Source of the DNA: Archaeoglobus sulfaticallidus PM70-1
GTDB taxonomy: Archaea; Halobacteriota; Archaeoglobi; Archaeoglobales; Archaeoglobaceae
NCBI RefSeq assembly: GCF_000385565.1
Contig: NC_021169.1
Location: forward strand, 1,532,571-1,596,570
Length of the DNA stretch: 64,000 bases
Direction of reading: 5' to 3'
Shown here: positions 1 through 8,387 of the stretch, piece by piece
Layout of the letters: each line of letters starts with the position of its first letter
How positions within the stretch are numbered: position 1 is the first letter of the stretch
Made by a program: the position numbers and the translations under genes
The notes under the pieces: model-generated
The model's database searches: none
Told to the model about the DNA's origin: nothing
Seen by the model: the letters and a program-made list of their open reading frames with translations, nothing else

Positions 1-354
1 GATCACGACGACATCGGCCCCGATACTTTTTAAAAATTCAATGTCGAGTTCGTTTAATGGGTTTAATCCGACACTTGAAACGATCTTCTTTTTATTTTTC
101 ATAACAGAAACTTTCCATATCAGTCCAGCATCGTTCAGGATAACACCCTTACATTTTAATCGTTCAATAACCTCGACAACCTCGGCAACAGGATCTAAAC
201 CTCTTATCCTGTTCAATGCGACGAAAACATTTTTATCCTTACTCAGTTCATTGATTTCATCGATAGATAGAGCATTTTTATCTGAGTACCTGCTGAATCC
301 TCTTAATCCCACATATACTGTTTCTGCTCTGATATCGGGGGACATTACCTGCAT
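1..354 (-). CDS. Peptidase U32-like protein, N-terminal part (cut by window edge)
   Basis: Reading leftwards from an ATG at 354 the frame stays open to the window edge, giving about 118 residues. The start reads MQVMSPDIRAETVYVGLRG and continues with FSRYSD, then a hydrophobic LNRI strand, a GVILND strand and a final SIGADVVVI. This strand-helix alternation and the YVGLRGFS segment resemble the N-terminus of U32-family collagenase-like peptidases and their tRNA- and quinone-hydroxylation relatives (UbiU/RlhA type). The catalytic part lies outside the window, so the family call rests on the first barrel strands only. A second ATG nine bases inside (345) is an equally possible start. Confidence 0.55.
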   Translation of the reverse strand, partial: MQVMSPDIRAETVYVGLRGFSRYSDKNALSIDEINELSKDKNVFVALNRIRGLDPVAEVVEVIERLKCKGVILNDAGLIWKVSVMKNKKKIVSSVGLNPLNELDIEFLKSIGADVVVI

Positions 355-444
355 TTTTAAAATAAACGGTGGCAAAATACTTAAATCTTGCTAAATTTGG
401 TAATTATAAATCGGTAAGATAATAATTTTACAGATATCTAAAAC

Positions 445-457
445 CTTTTAAATTTAG
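445..457 (+). promoter_or_regulatory. TATA-like promoter of the histidine kinase unit
   Basis: CTTTTAAATTTAG is an archaeal TATA-like box whose centre lies about 26 bases before the ATG at 477. That spacing would put the transcription start on the ATG itself, which supports a leaderless transcript beginning with the 51-codon ORF rather than with the kinase. Confidence 0.5.
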
Positions 458-476
458 TTAACTCTACTTGTATCGT

Positions 477-632
477 ATGGAACTGGATCTGATTTATTTC
501 GTTAAAGAGCTAATAACTATAAACAAAGAAAGTTTTGGTATGCTATCAATAAGTGAAATAGCAAACTCAGAAACTTTTGTTGAATTCTACAATAAAACGA
601 TTGTTTTAGGTGGTACTGGTGGACAAAAATAG
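477..632 (+). CDS. 51-residue protein of unknown function, upstream of and overlapping a histidine kinase
   Basis: The ORF runs from ATG 477 to TAG 630-632 and overlaps the start of the kinase (GTG 610) by 23 bases in another frame. It begins MELDLIYFVKEL and contains LSISEIANSETFVEF, which could be two or three short helices. No cysteines, membrane segment or known motif are visible. A TATA-like box sits about 26 bases before its ATG, and no better promoter is seen for the kinase, so the small ORF would be the first cistron and its translation would be coupled to the kinase. It could instead be a leader peptide or the remnant of a longer N-terminal domain. Confidence 0.45.
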   Translation: MELDLIYFVKELITINKESFGMLSISEIANSETFVEFYNKTIVLGGTGGQK

Positions 633-2190
633 GTTAATTTCCGCGTTATATGAAATCTCCATGAACATAAAACCTGAAAATCCAGGAAAACTCGTAGAAA
701 CCTTTCTCATAACTACATCCAGGAATTTTGGATTCAGTTACGCCTATGCAGAAGTGCCAAAGCTCAATCTAAAAATAGAGATTCCAAAGAAAGCCGTTTA
801 TGCCCATAAAATCTCATTTGAAAAGAAGGCTTGCAGGATCATTTTTGGAGGGAAAAAGGAGATACCAGCCGAATACTTTTCCGCTATTGAGCTACTAGTT
901 GAAAAGCTTGACTCTGTACTTGAATGTCTCTTACTTGCCGACGAAAGATACAGAAAGATTGTTGAGAACATAAAAGATATAATCATTCTCGTTAATAACG
1001 ATGGGGTCGTTGTTGAAGCAAATAACGCTGCTGAAAAAGTTCTTGGAAAGATAATTGGAAAAAAACTTGATAAGAAATGGTATGATGGTTTTATAACGCA
1101 TGAAGGCAGATTTTACAGTTCATCGATTTACAATTTGAAAGATGTTGGAAAGGTGGTAATTGTAAGCGACATCACTGAAAAAGTAAAACTTGAAAAGGAA
1201 AAAGAGTTTGTTGAAAAGATAATTGAGACCGCTAACTCACTGATAGTTGGTTTGGACGAAAAGGGCAGAATAGTTATGTTCAACAGAAAATGCGAGGAAA
1301 TAACAGGATATGCTCGAGAAGAGGTTCTCGGAAAAAACTGGTTCGATATTTTCGTGCCTAGGGTGGAATACACCTTAAAAATATTTAAGAAAACCCTTGA
1401 AATAGGTTGGAACAGCTACATACATCCTATCAGAGCAAAGACCGGAGAAAAGATCATATCTTGGAGTAATACTGTTGTGGAACGAGAAGGTGAGAGAATA
1501 ATAGTCGCTATCGGGAACGATATAACTGACGAGGTGAGTGCAAGAAGAAGGGCTGAGGAATTATCTGAGCTTTTTAGAGTGATAAACAAAATAATGCGTC
1601 ACGATATACTTAACGATCTTTCAATTGTTGTCGGAGCTCTTGAGCTTTACATGGAAAATAAAGATGTATTCCTCATTGAAAAAGCGATTAAAGCCGCATA
1701 TAAATCAATTAATCTCATAAAAGAGATAAGACAACTTGAATCCTTAGCTTTATCAGGTAAAACATTAAAGCCAACCCCGATTAAACCTGTTCTTGAGGAA
1801 CTAGCAAAATATTACTCGATTCCCATTAACATAGATGGTAATTGCATAGTTCTGGCTGATGAGGCTATTTCGTCGCTTTTTGATAACATCATAAGGAATG
1901 CTGTGATCCATGGAAAAACAAACAGAATTGATATAAAAGTGAAGAGAAAGAACGGGGTCTGTGAGGTCAGGATTGCTGATTATGGTAGAGGTATCCCCAA
2001 TGAAATTAAGAAGAAGATATTTGATGAAGGGTTCAGCCATGGTGAAACAAAGGGCACAGGCTTAGGACTTTATGTGGCCAAGAAGGTAATGGAGAGGTAT
2101 GGTGGCAGTATTAGCATTGAGGATAACAACCCAAAAGGCGCTGTTTTTGTTTTGAGATTTAAGGCTGTATGGGGAAAAATGCTGGTCTAA
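610..2190 (+). CDS. Orphan PAS-domain sensor histidine kinase
   Basis: A 526-residue soluble sensor kinase. After about 110 residues of unassigned N-terminal sequence come two PAS-like domains (roughly residues 112-190 and 197-310), then an H-box reading IMRHDILNDL with the phospho-acceptor His at residue 331. The C-terminal HATPase_c domain shows the N-box DNIIRNAVIHGK, the G1 box DYGRGIP and the G2 box GTGLGLYV. No transmembrane segment is evident, so it should sense a cytoplasmic signal through PAS. No response regulator lies nearby. The start is a GTG inside the upstream 51-codon ORF. The kinase core closely resembles the CHASE4 kinase at 49155-50759, so the two look like paralogues. Confidence 0.93.
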   Translation: MVLVDKNRLISALYEISMNIKPENPGKLVETFLITTSRNFGFSYAYAEVPKLNLKIEIPKKAVYAHKISFEKKACRIIFGGKKEIPAEYFSAIELLVEKLDSVLECLLLADERYRKIVENIKDIIILVNNDGVVVEANNAAEKVLGKIIGKKLDKKWYDGFITHEGRFYSSSIYNLKDVGKVVIVSDITEKVKLEKEKEFVEKIIETANSLIVGLDEKGRIVMFNRKCEEITGYAREEVLGKNWFDIFVPRVEYTLKIFKKTLEIGWNSYIHPIRAKTGEKIISWSNTVVEREGERIIVAIGNDITDEVSARRRAEELSELFRVINKIMRHDILNDLSIVVGALELYMENKDVFLIEKAIKAAYKSINLIKEIRQLESLALSGKTLKPTPIKPVLEELAKYYSIPINIDGNCIVLADEAISSLFDNIIRNAVIHGKTNRIDIKVKRKNGVCEVRIADYGRGIPNEIKKKIFDEGFSHGETKGTGLGLYVAKKVMERYGGSISIEDNNPKGAVFVLRFKAVWGKMLV

Positions 2191-2265
2191 AGAGAATTGC
2201 CGCCATCGGTTTTCTGATTTAGAAAAGGGTTATATGAATATCCTCCAGCTAAAAAGGAAGTAAAG

Positions 2266-2994
2266 TCATTCAAATCCTCTTATAAAAGCTTTTACATTCT
2301 TACCTAGAACTTTTGTGGAGTACCCTCCCTCTAAAACTGCATATCTCCTTCCATCGCACCTCTCAGAGAACTCTCTGATTATCTTGCCGATCTCCCTATA
2401 ATCCTCTGTCATGAGATAGCTCCCCCAGTCGTCTACATGCTTGTCGAATCCTGCGGAAACTGCTATGATATCGTACTCACTTTTTTCAAGGAACTCTACG
2501 ATACCATCAATGTCATCTTTGGGCATGTGGTAGTATTTAACTCTCCCATCATCCTCGAATGTGTTGGCTGTGCCATCACCATAATGGAGATCGAAGTCAA
2601 CTATAACAGCCTTCTCTATTTTTGAGTTCACTATCAATCTCCTGACTGATATGGCTATGTTGTTGAAGTAGCAGAATCCCCATGAGCTGTTTGGACTGGC
2701 GTGGTGTCCAGGCGGGCGGGCAAGAGAGAATGCTGGCTCTTCAAAGGCTATTTCTGAAGCTCTGATTGCTGATCCGGCTGAAAGGCACGAGATTTCATAT
2801 ACACTCTGCATTGTCTTTACGAACTCTAAATGTGAGGGAGTGTGAACGAGAAGTATGTCAGACTCGCTGGCTGGAGAAGGTTCTACGAACTCATAATCTC
2901 TCAATTCTTCAACTATGCATTCAAGCCTTCCGGGAGATGCTGCAGGATCATGAGTATATACATCATAAAATCTCTCGTCAAACACTATTTTCAT
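2266..2994 (-). CDS. Histone-deacetylase-fold hydrolase (acetylpolyamine amidohydrolase family)
   Basis: The protein (242 residues from the chosen start) has the hallmarks of the arginase/deacetylase-fold zinc amidohydrolases: RPPGHHA with the tandem catalytic histidines, GFCYFNNIAI, the metal-binding DFDLHYGDGT, AGFDKH with the second metal Asp, and the C-terminal LEGGYS. Family members remove acyl groups from acetylated lysines or polyamines. The start at 2994 is preferred over the upstream 3027 because GGAGGG lies eight bases before it and the protein then begins MKIVFDERFYDVYTHDPA, as relatives do. It is shorter than most family members (about 340 residues), lacking some loops. It is followed on the same strand, upstream, by the nitrilase gene. 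The natural substrate is unknown. Confidence 0.9.
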   Translation of the reverse strand: MKIVFDERFYDVYTHDPAASPGRLECIVEELRDYEFVEPSPASESDILLVHTPSHLEFVKTMQSVYEISCLSAGSAIRASEIAFEEPAFSLARPPGHHASPNSSWGFCYFNNIAISVRRLIVNSKIEKAVIVDFDLHYGDGTANTFEDDGRVKYYHMPKDDIDGIVEFLEKSEYDIIAVSAGFDKHVDDWGSYLMTEDYREIGKIIREFSERCDGRRYAVLEGGYSTKVLGKNVKAFIRGFE

Positions 2995-3038
2995 TCTATC
3001 CCTCCAATTTGCACTTTTTACAATCACTTTTTTTACAA

Positions 3039-3821
3039 TTATAACCCGCTGAAGAGGTCGTTCCTGAAATCCCTCAAAAATGGGAATTTTCTCCTGGTTT
3101 TCTCCACCTCACCGATATCTATCTCCGCCATTATGATCTCCTGCCTGTCTCCTCCCTCAACCAGCACATTGCCCCACGGATCTACTATCATCGAGCTTCC
3201 GGGATACGCATCCTCGCCTTCCGCACAGTTCGCACCGAAAACAAAGCACTGGTTCTCTATTGCTCTGGCTTTCAGCAGAATTTTCCAGTGGTTGATCCTC
3301 TCTTTTGGAAATTCCGCAGGGATCGCGAGTATTTCAGCACCCTTTCTCACAAGATACCTCGCTATCTCCGGAAATCTGACCTCATAGCATATCATAAGCC
3401 CGATCTTACCAACAGGAGTATCGACAACCTTCAGCTCATTTCCCGTGGAGAAGTACTTTCTCTCCTCAGTTAAAGGAAAGAGATGAGTCTTTCTGTACTT
3501 CCCCAGAATCTCTCCGCGATGTATAACTACTGCGGAGTTGTAAAGCTTACCGTTTTCCTTCTCTGCGACACTGCCCACTATCGTGATATCTCTCCTCTCA
3601 GAAAGCTTCAGTATCAGATCGATTTCATCCTCTATATTGTCCTCCACTAGTTCGTAGTTTTTCGGATAGAAGCCTGTGTTGAACAACTCCGGCAGAACCA
3701 CAAGTTTTGCATTAACCTGAATGGCTCTCTTTATGAGGCTCAGAGCCTTCATCAGATTTACATCCCTGTCCGGGGAGATCCTGAGCTGTCCGATGGCTGA
3801 AATCATGTTCATCTCTCTCAT
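3039..3821 (-). CDS. Carbon-nitrogen hydrolase (nitrilase superfamily amidase)
   Basis: A 260-residue member of the nitrilase superfamily with the complete Glu-Lys-Cys triad: Glu in LPELFNTGF, Lys in KYRKTHLF, and the nucleophilic Cys in MICYEVRFPE. The conserved IVGSVAE, GANCAEGE and SMIVDPWGNVL segments are also present. The pattern fits omega-amidase/NIT2-type or aliphatic amidases that hydrolyse small amides in the cytosol, with the exact substrate not readable. A TTTATAAA box lies about 20 bases before the ATG at 3821, suggesting a near-leaderless transcript. Its stop is 45 bases from the deacetylase-fold gene start, so the two may be co-transcribed. Confidence 0.92.
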   Translation of the reverse strand: MREMNMISAIGQLRISPDRDVNLMKALSLIKRAIQVNAKLVVLPELFNTGFYPKNYELVEDNIEDEIDLILKLSERRDITIVGSVAEKENGKLYNSAVVIHRGEILGKYRKTHLFPLTEERKYFSTGNELKVVDTPVGKIGLMICYEVRFPEIARYLVRKGAEILAIPAEFPKERINHWKILLKARAIENQCFVFGANCAEGEDAYPGSSMIVDPWGNVLVEGGDRQEIIMAEIDIGEVEKTRRKFPFLRDFRNDLFSGL

Positions 3822-3848
3822 GAATTCAAAGCTTTATAAATTTTAAAT

Positions 3849-4142
3849 TCAATCGACATAATATATTATCTCTCCCTCTTTAGTCAGTGAAATCCTGTCT
3901 CCATTGATCTTTATGCAGAATCCATGCTCAAGAATCTTCAAATGGTAATCAAGATTTTTTTCGCTCAATCCAAGAGATTTAGCAATCTCCTGCTTATTCT
4001 TTCCCTCCGCGATGAGCTTTAGAATCTTCCTCCTTAATGGGCTTGAGACTGCTATGTGGTACCTCCTATGATACTCCTTGCTCTTTTCAAGAGATGTGCT
4101 GTACTCCTTCCAGCTACCCTCATCAGTCATACAACGGATCAC
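3849..4142 (-). CDS. Winged-helix (ArsR-like) transcriptional regulator at the end of the methylmalonyl-CoA mutase operon
   Basis: A 97-residue protein whose middle reads SSPLRRKILKLIAEGKNKQ followed by EIAKSLGLSEKNLDYHLKIL, a clear winged helix-turn-helix with an ArsR/HTH_5-like recognition helix, then a short wing (INGDRISLTKEG). There are no effector-binding cysteines. The GTG start overlaps the stop of the adenosyltransferase-like gene by four bases, so it is the last cistron of the mutase operon and probably regulates it. An ATG at 4130 is the alternative start. The ligand or signal is not visible. Confidence 0.82.
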   Translation of the reverse strand: MIRCMTDEGSWKEYSTSLEKSKEYHRRYHIAVSSPLRRKILKLIAEGKNKQEIAKSLGLSEKNLDYHLKILEHGFCIKINGDRISLTKEGEIIYYVD

Positions 4143-4636
4143 TCGAAATTTACAGTATCGTATTTCTCATCAAGCTCTCTCAGGTTCATTAGATATATCA
4201 GATAGCTGAGCTTGTTCAGCCACTCAACAAGAAGGAGTGAGACTTTTCCTGCTTTCTCAAGCCCAACGATTTCCCTCTCTGCTCTTCTTACCACGGTTCT
4301 CGCCACACTCAGAAAAGCCGAGCTCTCGTTTTTCTCAAGCAAAATAAAATTTCTTGGTTTTTTGACGATACTTTCGAACTCTTGTATGATATTCAACAGC
4401 TCATCGTACTCCTTCTCACTCATTCTGTAGTCTGAGATTAGCTCCAGTCCAGCCTTGAATATCATCATCTGGATTTTCTCGAGGTACTTTTTAACAAGTT
4501 CATCCCTGGCAAAAACCTTTGCGAGTCCTATGAACGCATTGGCCTCATCGAGGGTGCCTAAGCCTTTAATCAACTCGGAGTCCTTATCAACGAGACTTCT
4601 ATCCAGTAAGTGGGTCTTCCTGACATCCTTCGCCAT
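4139..4636 (-). CDS. PduO-type cob(I)alamin adenosyltransferase-like protein, divergent N-terminus
   Basis: A 165-residue helical-bundle protein resembling PduO/MMAB adenosyltransferases, which make the adenosylcobalamin cofactor of methylmalonyl-CoA mutase. Supporting features are GLGTLDEANAFIGLA (family: Y/F-GTVDELNA), the RTVVRRAER motif carrying the conserved active-site arginines, and LLVEWLNKLSYLIYL near the end. The usual N-terminal ATP-binding TGDxGxT segment is missing: after MAKDVRKTHLL the protein passes directly to DRSLVDKDSELIK. It lies 13 bases after the MeaB-type GTPase gene and overlaps the regulator gene by four bases, with GGTGAGAGG just before its ATG. The context strongly supports a role in cofactor loading, although catalytic competence is uncertain. 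Confidence 0.78.
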   Translation of the reverse strand: MAKDVRKTHLLDRSLVDKDSELIKGLGTLDEANAFIGLAKVFARDELVKKYLEKIQMMIFKAGLELISDYRMSEKEYDELLNIIQEFESIVKKPRNFILLEKNESSAFLSVARTVVRRAEREIVGLEKAGKVSLLLVEWLNKLSYLIYLMNLRELDEKYDTVNFE

Positions 4637-4649
4637 CCTCTCACCGTTA

Positions 4650-5687
4650 TTACTTTAGAATCTCTTCCAGGAGGTTCTCTATTGCTGTATGTGGATCAAG
4701 ATCATTTTTGGAGACTTTTTCAACCAGCTCGTCGAATTTTACCTTGCTATCCTTCTCGAGATAATTCCTTATCTCATTCACGAGTATCTCAACCATCTCC
4801 CTGCTGAGCCTCTTCTTCCTCGTCTCAATGAGTCTTCCAGATTTCTTGAGGTAATCAAAGTGGTCTTCAATTGCATCAGCCAGCTGATCTATTCCTTCTC
4901 CTTTCTCTGCTACTGTTTTTATGACTGGAGGAATCCATTCAGATCTCCTTATCTTTTCATATATCTGACCGCTCTGAACCAAAGCTTCATCCGCATGGGT
5001 TGTCTTCGACAGAATCTCCACAGCCTCCTGATCCATCATCAGCATCGCCTTGATCCACCTTTCGGTCTTCTCCGCCCCTCCGAGATCGGCTTTGTTGACA
5101 ACATAGATATCACCAATCTCGAGAATTCCAGCCTTGTTTATCTGAATGTCATCACCCATCTCCGGCATCAGTGCAACTATGGATGTATCTGCTACCTCGA
5201 TTATGTCAACCTCGCTCTGCCCAGCTCCAACGGTCTCGACGAAGATCACATCAAAGCCAAAAGCATCCATCAGCCTTATAACATCACCAGTTTTAGCAGA
5301 CAGTCCACCAGCTCTTCCCCTTGAGCTCATGCTCCTGAAGAACACCCCTGGATCGACCCAAAGCTGTCTGTTCGTATCTAGTCCATCCATTCTCAGCCTG
5401 TCACCAAGCAGAGCTCCACCCGTAAAGGGCGATCCAGGATCGACAGCGACTATGCCTACTGTTTTCCCTCTTGTCCTGAATTCCTGAGTCAGTTTGCTAA
5501 CAATCGTGCTCTTTCCAACTCCCGGAAAGCCTGTAATACCAATGACATGTGCACTTCCGGTTTTTGGATAGATCCTTTTCAGGATCTCCTTACCCTCAGG
5601 ATAATCGTTTTCCACATAGGTTATTGCTCTTGCCAGAGCCCTCTTGTTTTTGCTAAATATGCCCTCTACAATCGCATCTACATCCAT
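4650..5687 (-). CDS. meaB: Methylmalonyl-CoA mutase-associated GTPase MeaB (ArgK family)
   Basis: A 345-residue G3E-class GTPase that protects and reactivates methylmalonyl-CoA mutase and gates adenosylcobalamin delivery. The P-loop is GFPGVGKS (about residue 52). Further signatures are [36 protein letters not shown] with the switch region, and the NKAD guanine-specificity motif. The C-terminal dimerisation helices are complete. GAGGGTAATCAA precedes the ATG. It is the third gene of the operon, 13 bases after the cobalamin-binding subunit gene, the expected companion arrangement. Confidence 0.95.
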   Translation of the reverse strand: MDVDAIVEGIFSKNKRALARAITYVENDYPEGKEILKRIYPKTGSAHVIGITGFPGVGKSTIVSKLTQEFRTRGKTVGIVAVDPGSPFTGGALLGDRLRMDGLDTNRQLWVDPGVFFRSMSSRGRAGGLSAKTGDVIRLMDAFGFDVIFVETVGAGQSEVDIIEVADTSIVALMPEMGDDIQINKAGILEIGDIYVVNKADLGGAEKTERWIKAMLMMDQEAVEILSKTTHADEALVQSGQIYEKIRRSEWIPPVIKTVAEKGEGIDQLADAIEDHFDYLKKSGRLIETRKKRLSREMVEILVNEIRNYLEKDSKVKFDELVEKVSKNDLDPHTAIENLLEEILK

Positions 5688-5700
5688 TTGATTACCCTCG

Positions 5701-6120
5701 CTAACCCTTTATTCCTTTTTTCTCCTTAACTTTCTCGTTTATGAAGTTTATTATTTCGCTCATCGGTGTTCCAGGGATGAAAACCCCATCAACACCGAGA
5801 GCCTTTAGATCATCAAACTCATCTTCGGGGATTATACCACCAACGAGTACGACCATCTCTGATGGATCCCCGCCATACTCCTTTATGTAGTTCAAAACCT
5901 TTGGAACGAGTGTCATGTGCGCTCCGCTGTGGAGGCTTATGCCTATGACATCCACATCCTCCTGCACTGCAGCCATCGCGACCTCTTCTGGCGTTCTGTG
6001 CAAACCGCTGTAGATAACCTCAAATCCGGCATCTCTCAGAAATCTCGCAACAACCTTGGCTCCCCTGTCATGCCCATCGAGACCTACCTTTGCCACAAGA
6101 ACCCTTATCTTCTTCTCCAT
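5701..6120 (-). CDS. Methylmalonyl-CoA mutase, cobalamin-binding subunit
   Basis: A stand-alone B12-binding domain (139 residues from ATG 6120). It carries the base-off/His-on motif DGHDRG (DxHxxG), then [11 protein letters not shown], the [10 protein letters not shown] loop and the LVGGIIP segment, which are the standard cobalamin-binding elements. It should form a heteromer with the catalytic subunit encoded just upstream, as in archaeal split mutases, to interconvert succinyl-CoA and (R)-methylmalonyl-CoA. A GTG at 6129 would add three residues, but GAGGTGG spaced before the ATG at 6120 makes the latter the better start. It is separated from the large-subunit gene by only ten bases. Confidence 0.95.
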   Translation of the reverse strand: MEKKIRVLVAKVGLDGHDRGAKVVARFLRDAGFEVIYSGLHRTPEEVAMAAVQEDVDVIGISLHSGAHMTLVPKVLNYIKEYGGDPSEMVVLVGGIIPEDEFDDLKALGVDGVFIPGTPMSEIINFINEKVKEKKGIKG

Positions 6121-6130
6121 AACACCCACC

Positions 6131-7828
6131 TCAGATTATTATCGGTTTCTTGTATGTGCCGTAAACCTGTTTAAGCACACTCATTATCTCCCCAACACTT
6201 GCATATGCTTTTACAGCTTCAAGAATTGCCGGCATAACATTCTCATTGTTCTCTGCAGCATTTCTGAGCCACTCAAGTGCTTCCTTCACAGCAACATTAT
6301 CTCTCTCGCTCTTGATCTTCTTCAGCCTCTCGATCTGCCTTCTCTGGACTTCAGGATCAACCTTCAGTATCGGTATTTTCAGCTTCTCGTCTATTGCGTA
6401 CTTGTTAACTCCAACAATAACCCTCTTGCCCTCCTCAACCTCTCTCTGGAACTTGGCTGCAGCATTCGTGATCTCCTTGACAAAGAATCCATTCTCAATT
6501 CCTGCAAGGACACCTCTCAGCATGCTGCCTTCACCCATTTTTCTGATTCTTTCGATGTAATCCCATGCGAGCTTCTCCATCTTATCCGTGAGCCACTCCA
6601 CATAGTAGCTTCCAGCTAACGGATCTATTGTGTTCGGTATTCCGCTCTCATAGGCTATGATCTGCTGAGTCCTTAAGGCCACCCTGACCGCCTCCTCACT
6701 TGGCAGTGCCCAGGCTTCATCAAAGCTGTTCGTATGCAGGCTCTGAGTTCCTCCAAGCACTGCAGCCATCGCCTGTATCGTTGTCCTGACTATGTTGTTT
6801 AACGGTTGCTGGGCAGTTAGAGAGCATCCAGCAGTCTGTGTATGGAATTTGAGCCACCATGAACGAGGATTTTTCGCCCCGTATTCGTCTCTCATTATCT
6901 TTGCCCACATCCTTCTCGCAGCCCTGAACTTTGCAATCTCCTCGAAGAAGTCGTTGTGGGAGTTGAAGAAGAAGCTGAGTTGTGGAGCAAGCTTGTCTAT
7001 ATCGATTCCTCTCTCTATCGCAGCCTCAACATAGGCCATTCCATCGGCAATTGTGAAGGCCAGTTCCTGCACGGCAGTGGAACCGGCTTCTCTTATATGG
7101 TAGCCGGAGATGCTGATGAGGTTGAATTTCGGAACATTCTCCACACCCCACTCGAATATGTCAGTAATTATTTTCACCGATGGTTCTGGTGGTAAAACCA
7201 GAGTGTTCTGTGCATGGAACTCCTTGAGCATGTCGTTCTGGATTGTACCTCTAAGCTGATCTCTTGGAACTCCCTGAGCGTCACCAATGGCCGTGTACAT
7301 TGCTAGTATTATTCCCGCTGGAGGGTTGATTGTAAAGGAGGTCGAGACTCTGTCCAGTGGTATTCCCTCAAAAAGGATTTCAAAGTCCTTAAGTGTGTCA
7401 ATGGCAACTCCAACCTTACCAACTTCCCCATCAGAAAGCGGATCATCGCTGTCCAATCCCATCAACGTTGGAAAGTCGAATGCCGTGCTCAGACCGGTTT
7501 GTCCCTCTTTCAGCAGCATCTTCCACCTCTGGTTTGTGTCCTCGGCACTGCCAAACCCGGAGAACTGCCTCATCGTCCACAATCTCCCTCTGTACATTGT
7601 AGGATAGACTCCTCTTGTATAGGGAAATTCTCCCGGATACCCAATATCACGCTCAAAATCGAGGTGTTCAATATCTGATGGATCGTAAACTCGGTTTATT
7701 TCAATCCAAGACAGGTTTTCAAATTTTTCTTGCCTTTCACCTGATTTTTCAAGGAAGGGTTTAAGGCATTTCTCATTCCATTCATCCCTTCTTTTCTTAA
7801 TTCTACCACTAACCTCATCACTTTCCAT
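6131..7828 (-). CDS. Methylmalonyl-CoA mutase, large (catalytic) subunit
   Basis: A 565-residue TIM-barrel catalytic subunit without an attached B12 domain. It shows YPGEFPYTRGVYPTMYRG, TMRQFSGFGSAEDTN, LSTAFDFPTLMG, FHTQTAGCSLTAQQP and SLHTNSFDEAWALPSE, all characteristic of the mutase family. The R-G-V-Y-P-T-M-Y and T-A-F-D segments line the CoA and substrate pocket. It is the first gene of a five-gene operon (large subunit, B12 subunit, MeaB, adenosyltransferase-like, regulator) that links propionyl/methylmalonyl and succinyl-CoA metabolism. The ATG at 7828 has GGGTGAT before it, while the GTG at 7837 lies inside that site. A TATA-like AACCTTAAATCC lies about 55 bases upstream on the minus strand. 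Confidence 0.97.
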   Translation of the reverse strand: MESDEVSGRIKKRRDEWNEKCLKPFLEKSGERQEKFENLSWIEINRVYDPSDIEHLDFERDIGYPGEFPYTRGVYPTMYRGRLWTMRQFSGFGSAEDTNQRWKMLLKEGQTGLSTAFDFPTLMGLDSDDPLSDGEVGKVGVAIDTLKDFEILFEGIPLDRVSTSFTINPPAGIILAMYTAIGDAQGVPRDQLRGTIQNDMLKEFHAQNTLVLPPEPSVKIITDIFEWGVENVPKFNLISISGYHIREAGSTAVQELAFTIADGMAYVEAAIERGIDIDKLAPQLSFFFNSHNDFFEEIAKFRAARRMWAKIMRDEYGAKNPRSWWLKFHTQTAGCSLTAQQPLNNIVRTTIQAMAAVLGGTQSLHTNSFDEAWALPSEEAVRVALRTQQIIAYESGIPNTIDPLAGSYYVEWLTDKMEKLAWDYIERIRKMGEGSMLRGVLAGIENGFFVKEITNAAAKFQREVEEGKRVIVGVNKYAIDEKLKIPILKVDPEVQRRQIERLKKIKSERDNVAVKEALEWLRNAAENNENVMPAILEAVKAYASVGEIMSVLKQVYGTYKKPIII

Positions 7829-7952
7829 CCATATCACCCTTAATAACCCAATTGTTTATCATACACTTACTTGACTTGGATTTAAGGTTTTTGATTTTTA
7901 ATTGTTAATGGTTTAGCTTTTTATTCCGGCTTTTTACACCATTGGCAATAAA

Positions 7953-7978
7953 GAATTTTGAAAAAGAATTTTGAAAAA
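7953..7978 (+). repeat. Perfect 13-base tandem duplication
   Basis: GAATTTTGAAAAA occurs twice head to tail with no mismatch in the region between the divergent methylmalonyl-CoA mutase operon and the thioredoxin-like lipoprotein gene. It ends about 50 bases before the presumed TATA box of the lipoprotein gene. It may be a duplicated operator or replication slippage. Confidence 0.8.
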
Positions 7979-8027
7979 TAGAATTGTCCACGAAATTCCT
8001 CTTGACTGTTTGTAGATAACCGAAACG

Positions 8028-8039
8028 ATTTTTAACTTG
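8028..8039 (+). promoter_or_regulatory. TATA-like promoter of the lipoprotein-VKOR operon
   Basis: ATTTTTAACTTG is centred about 25 bases before the ATG at 8058, which fits leaderless transcription from that ATG. This box argues against the in-frame TTG at 8037 as the start. Confidence 0.5.
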
Positions 8040-8057
8040 AACTCATATTCACCCCCA

Positions 8058-8387
8058 ATGCGCTGGCTATTGCTCATACTGATCGTCTTTTTAGCGGGAT
8101 GTGTAACAGAAAAAACCGAAGATCAGGTGGTTAAGGGCGACATATACTTCTTTTTCTCCCCGAACTGTCCACACTGCAAGAATGTTGAGCCGTATGTAAT
8201 TAACGCAAGCAAAAAGGTAGAGATCAATTTCTGTCAGGTGGAAAACCTCACCGATACATGCAAGGAGATTGCAGAGAAAATAAAGCTCCGTGGAGTTCCA
8301 ACAGCAGTAGTGGTTGAAAAGGATAAAGTGTATGTGTACTCAGGTGAAACGAAGGTTAAAAACCTGATGCTGGAGATCATGAAATGA
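8058..8387 (+). CDS. Thioredoxin-fold lipoprotein with CPHC active site
   Basis: The protein (109 residues) starts with a short basic-hydrophobic signal and a lipobox LAGC at residues 12-15, so it is probably exported and lipid-anchored outside the membrane. The mature part has a thioredoxin-like strand ending FFFSPNCPHC, with the redox pair C37-P-H-C40, and a cis-proline region RGVPTAVV. Two more cysteines (FCQVENLTDTC) may form a second disulfide. The stop overlaps the start of the VKOR gene (ATGA), so the two form a translationally coupled thiol-oxidation pair in which VKOR would reoxidise this protein. The ATG at 8058 is preferred because of the TATA box 25 bases upstream and the signal-peptide position. 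Confidence 0.88.
   Translation: MRWLLLILIVFLAGCVTEKTEDQVVKGDIYFFFSPNCPHCKNVEPYVINASKKVEINFCQVENLTDTCKEIAEKIKLRGVPTAVVVEKDKVYVYSGETKVKNLMLEIMK

Noticed and set aside
7829-8027. Cobalamin riboswitch before the methylmalonyl-CoA mutase operon
   Set aside because: The leader is short and AT-rich without the conserved B12-box, so regulation by the operon-encoded winged-helix protein is more likely.
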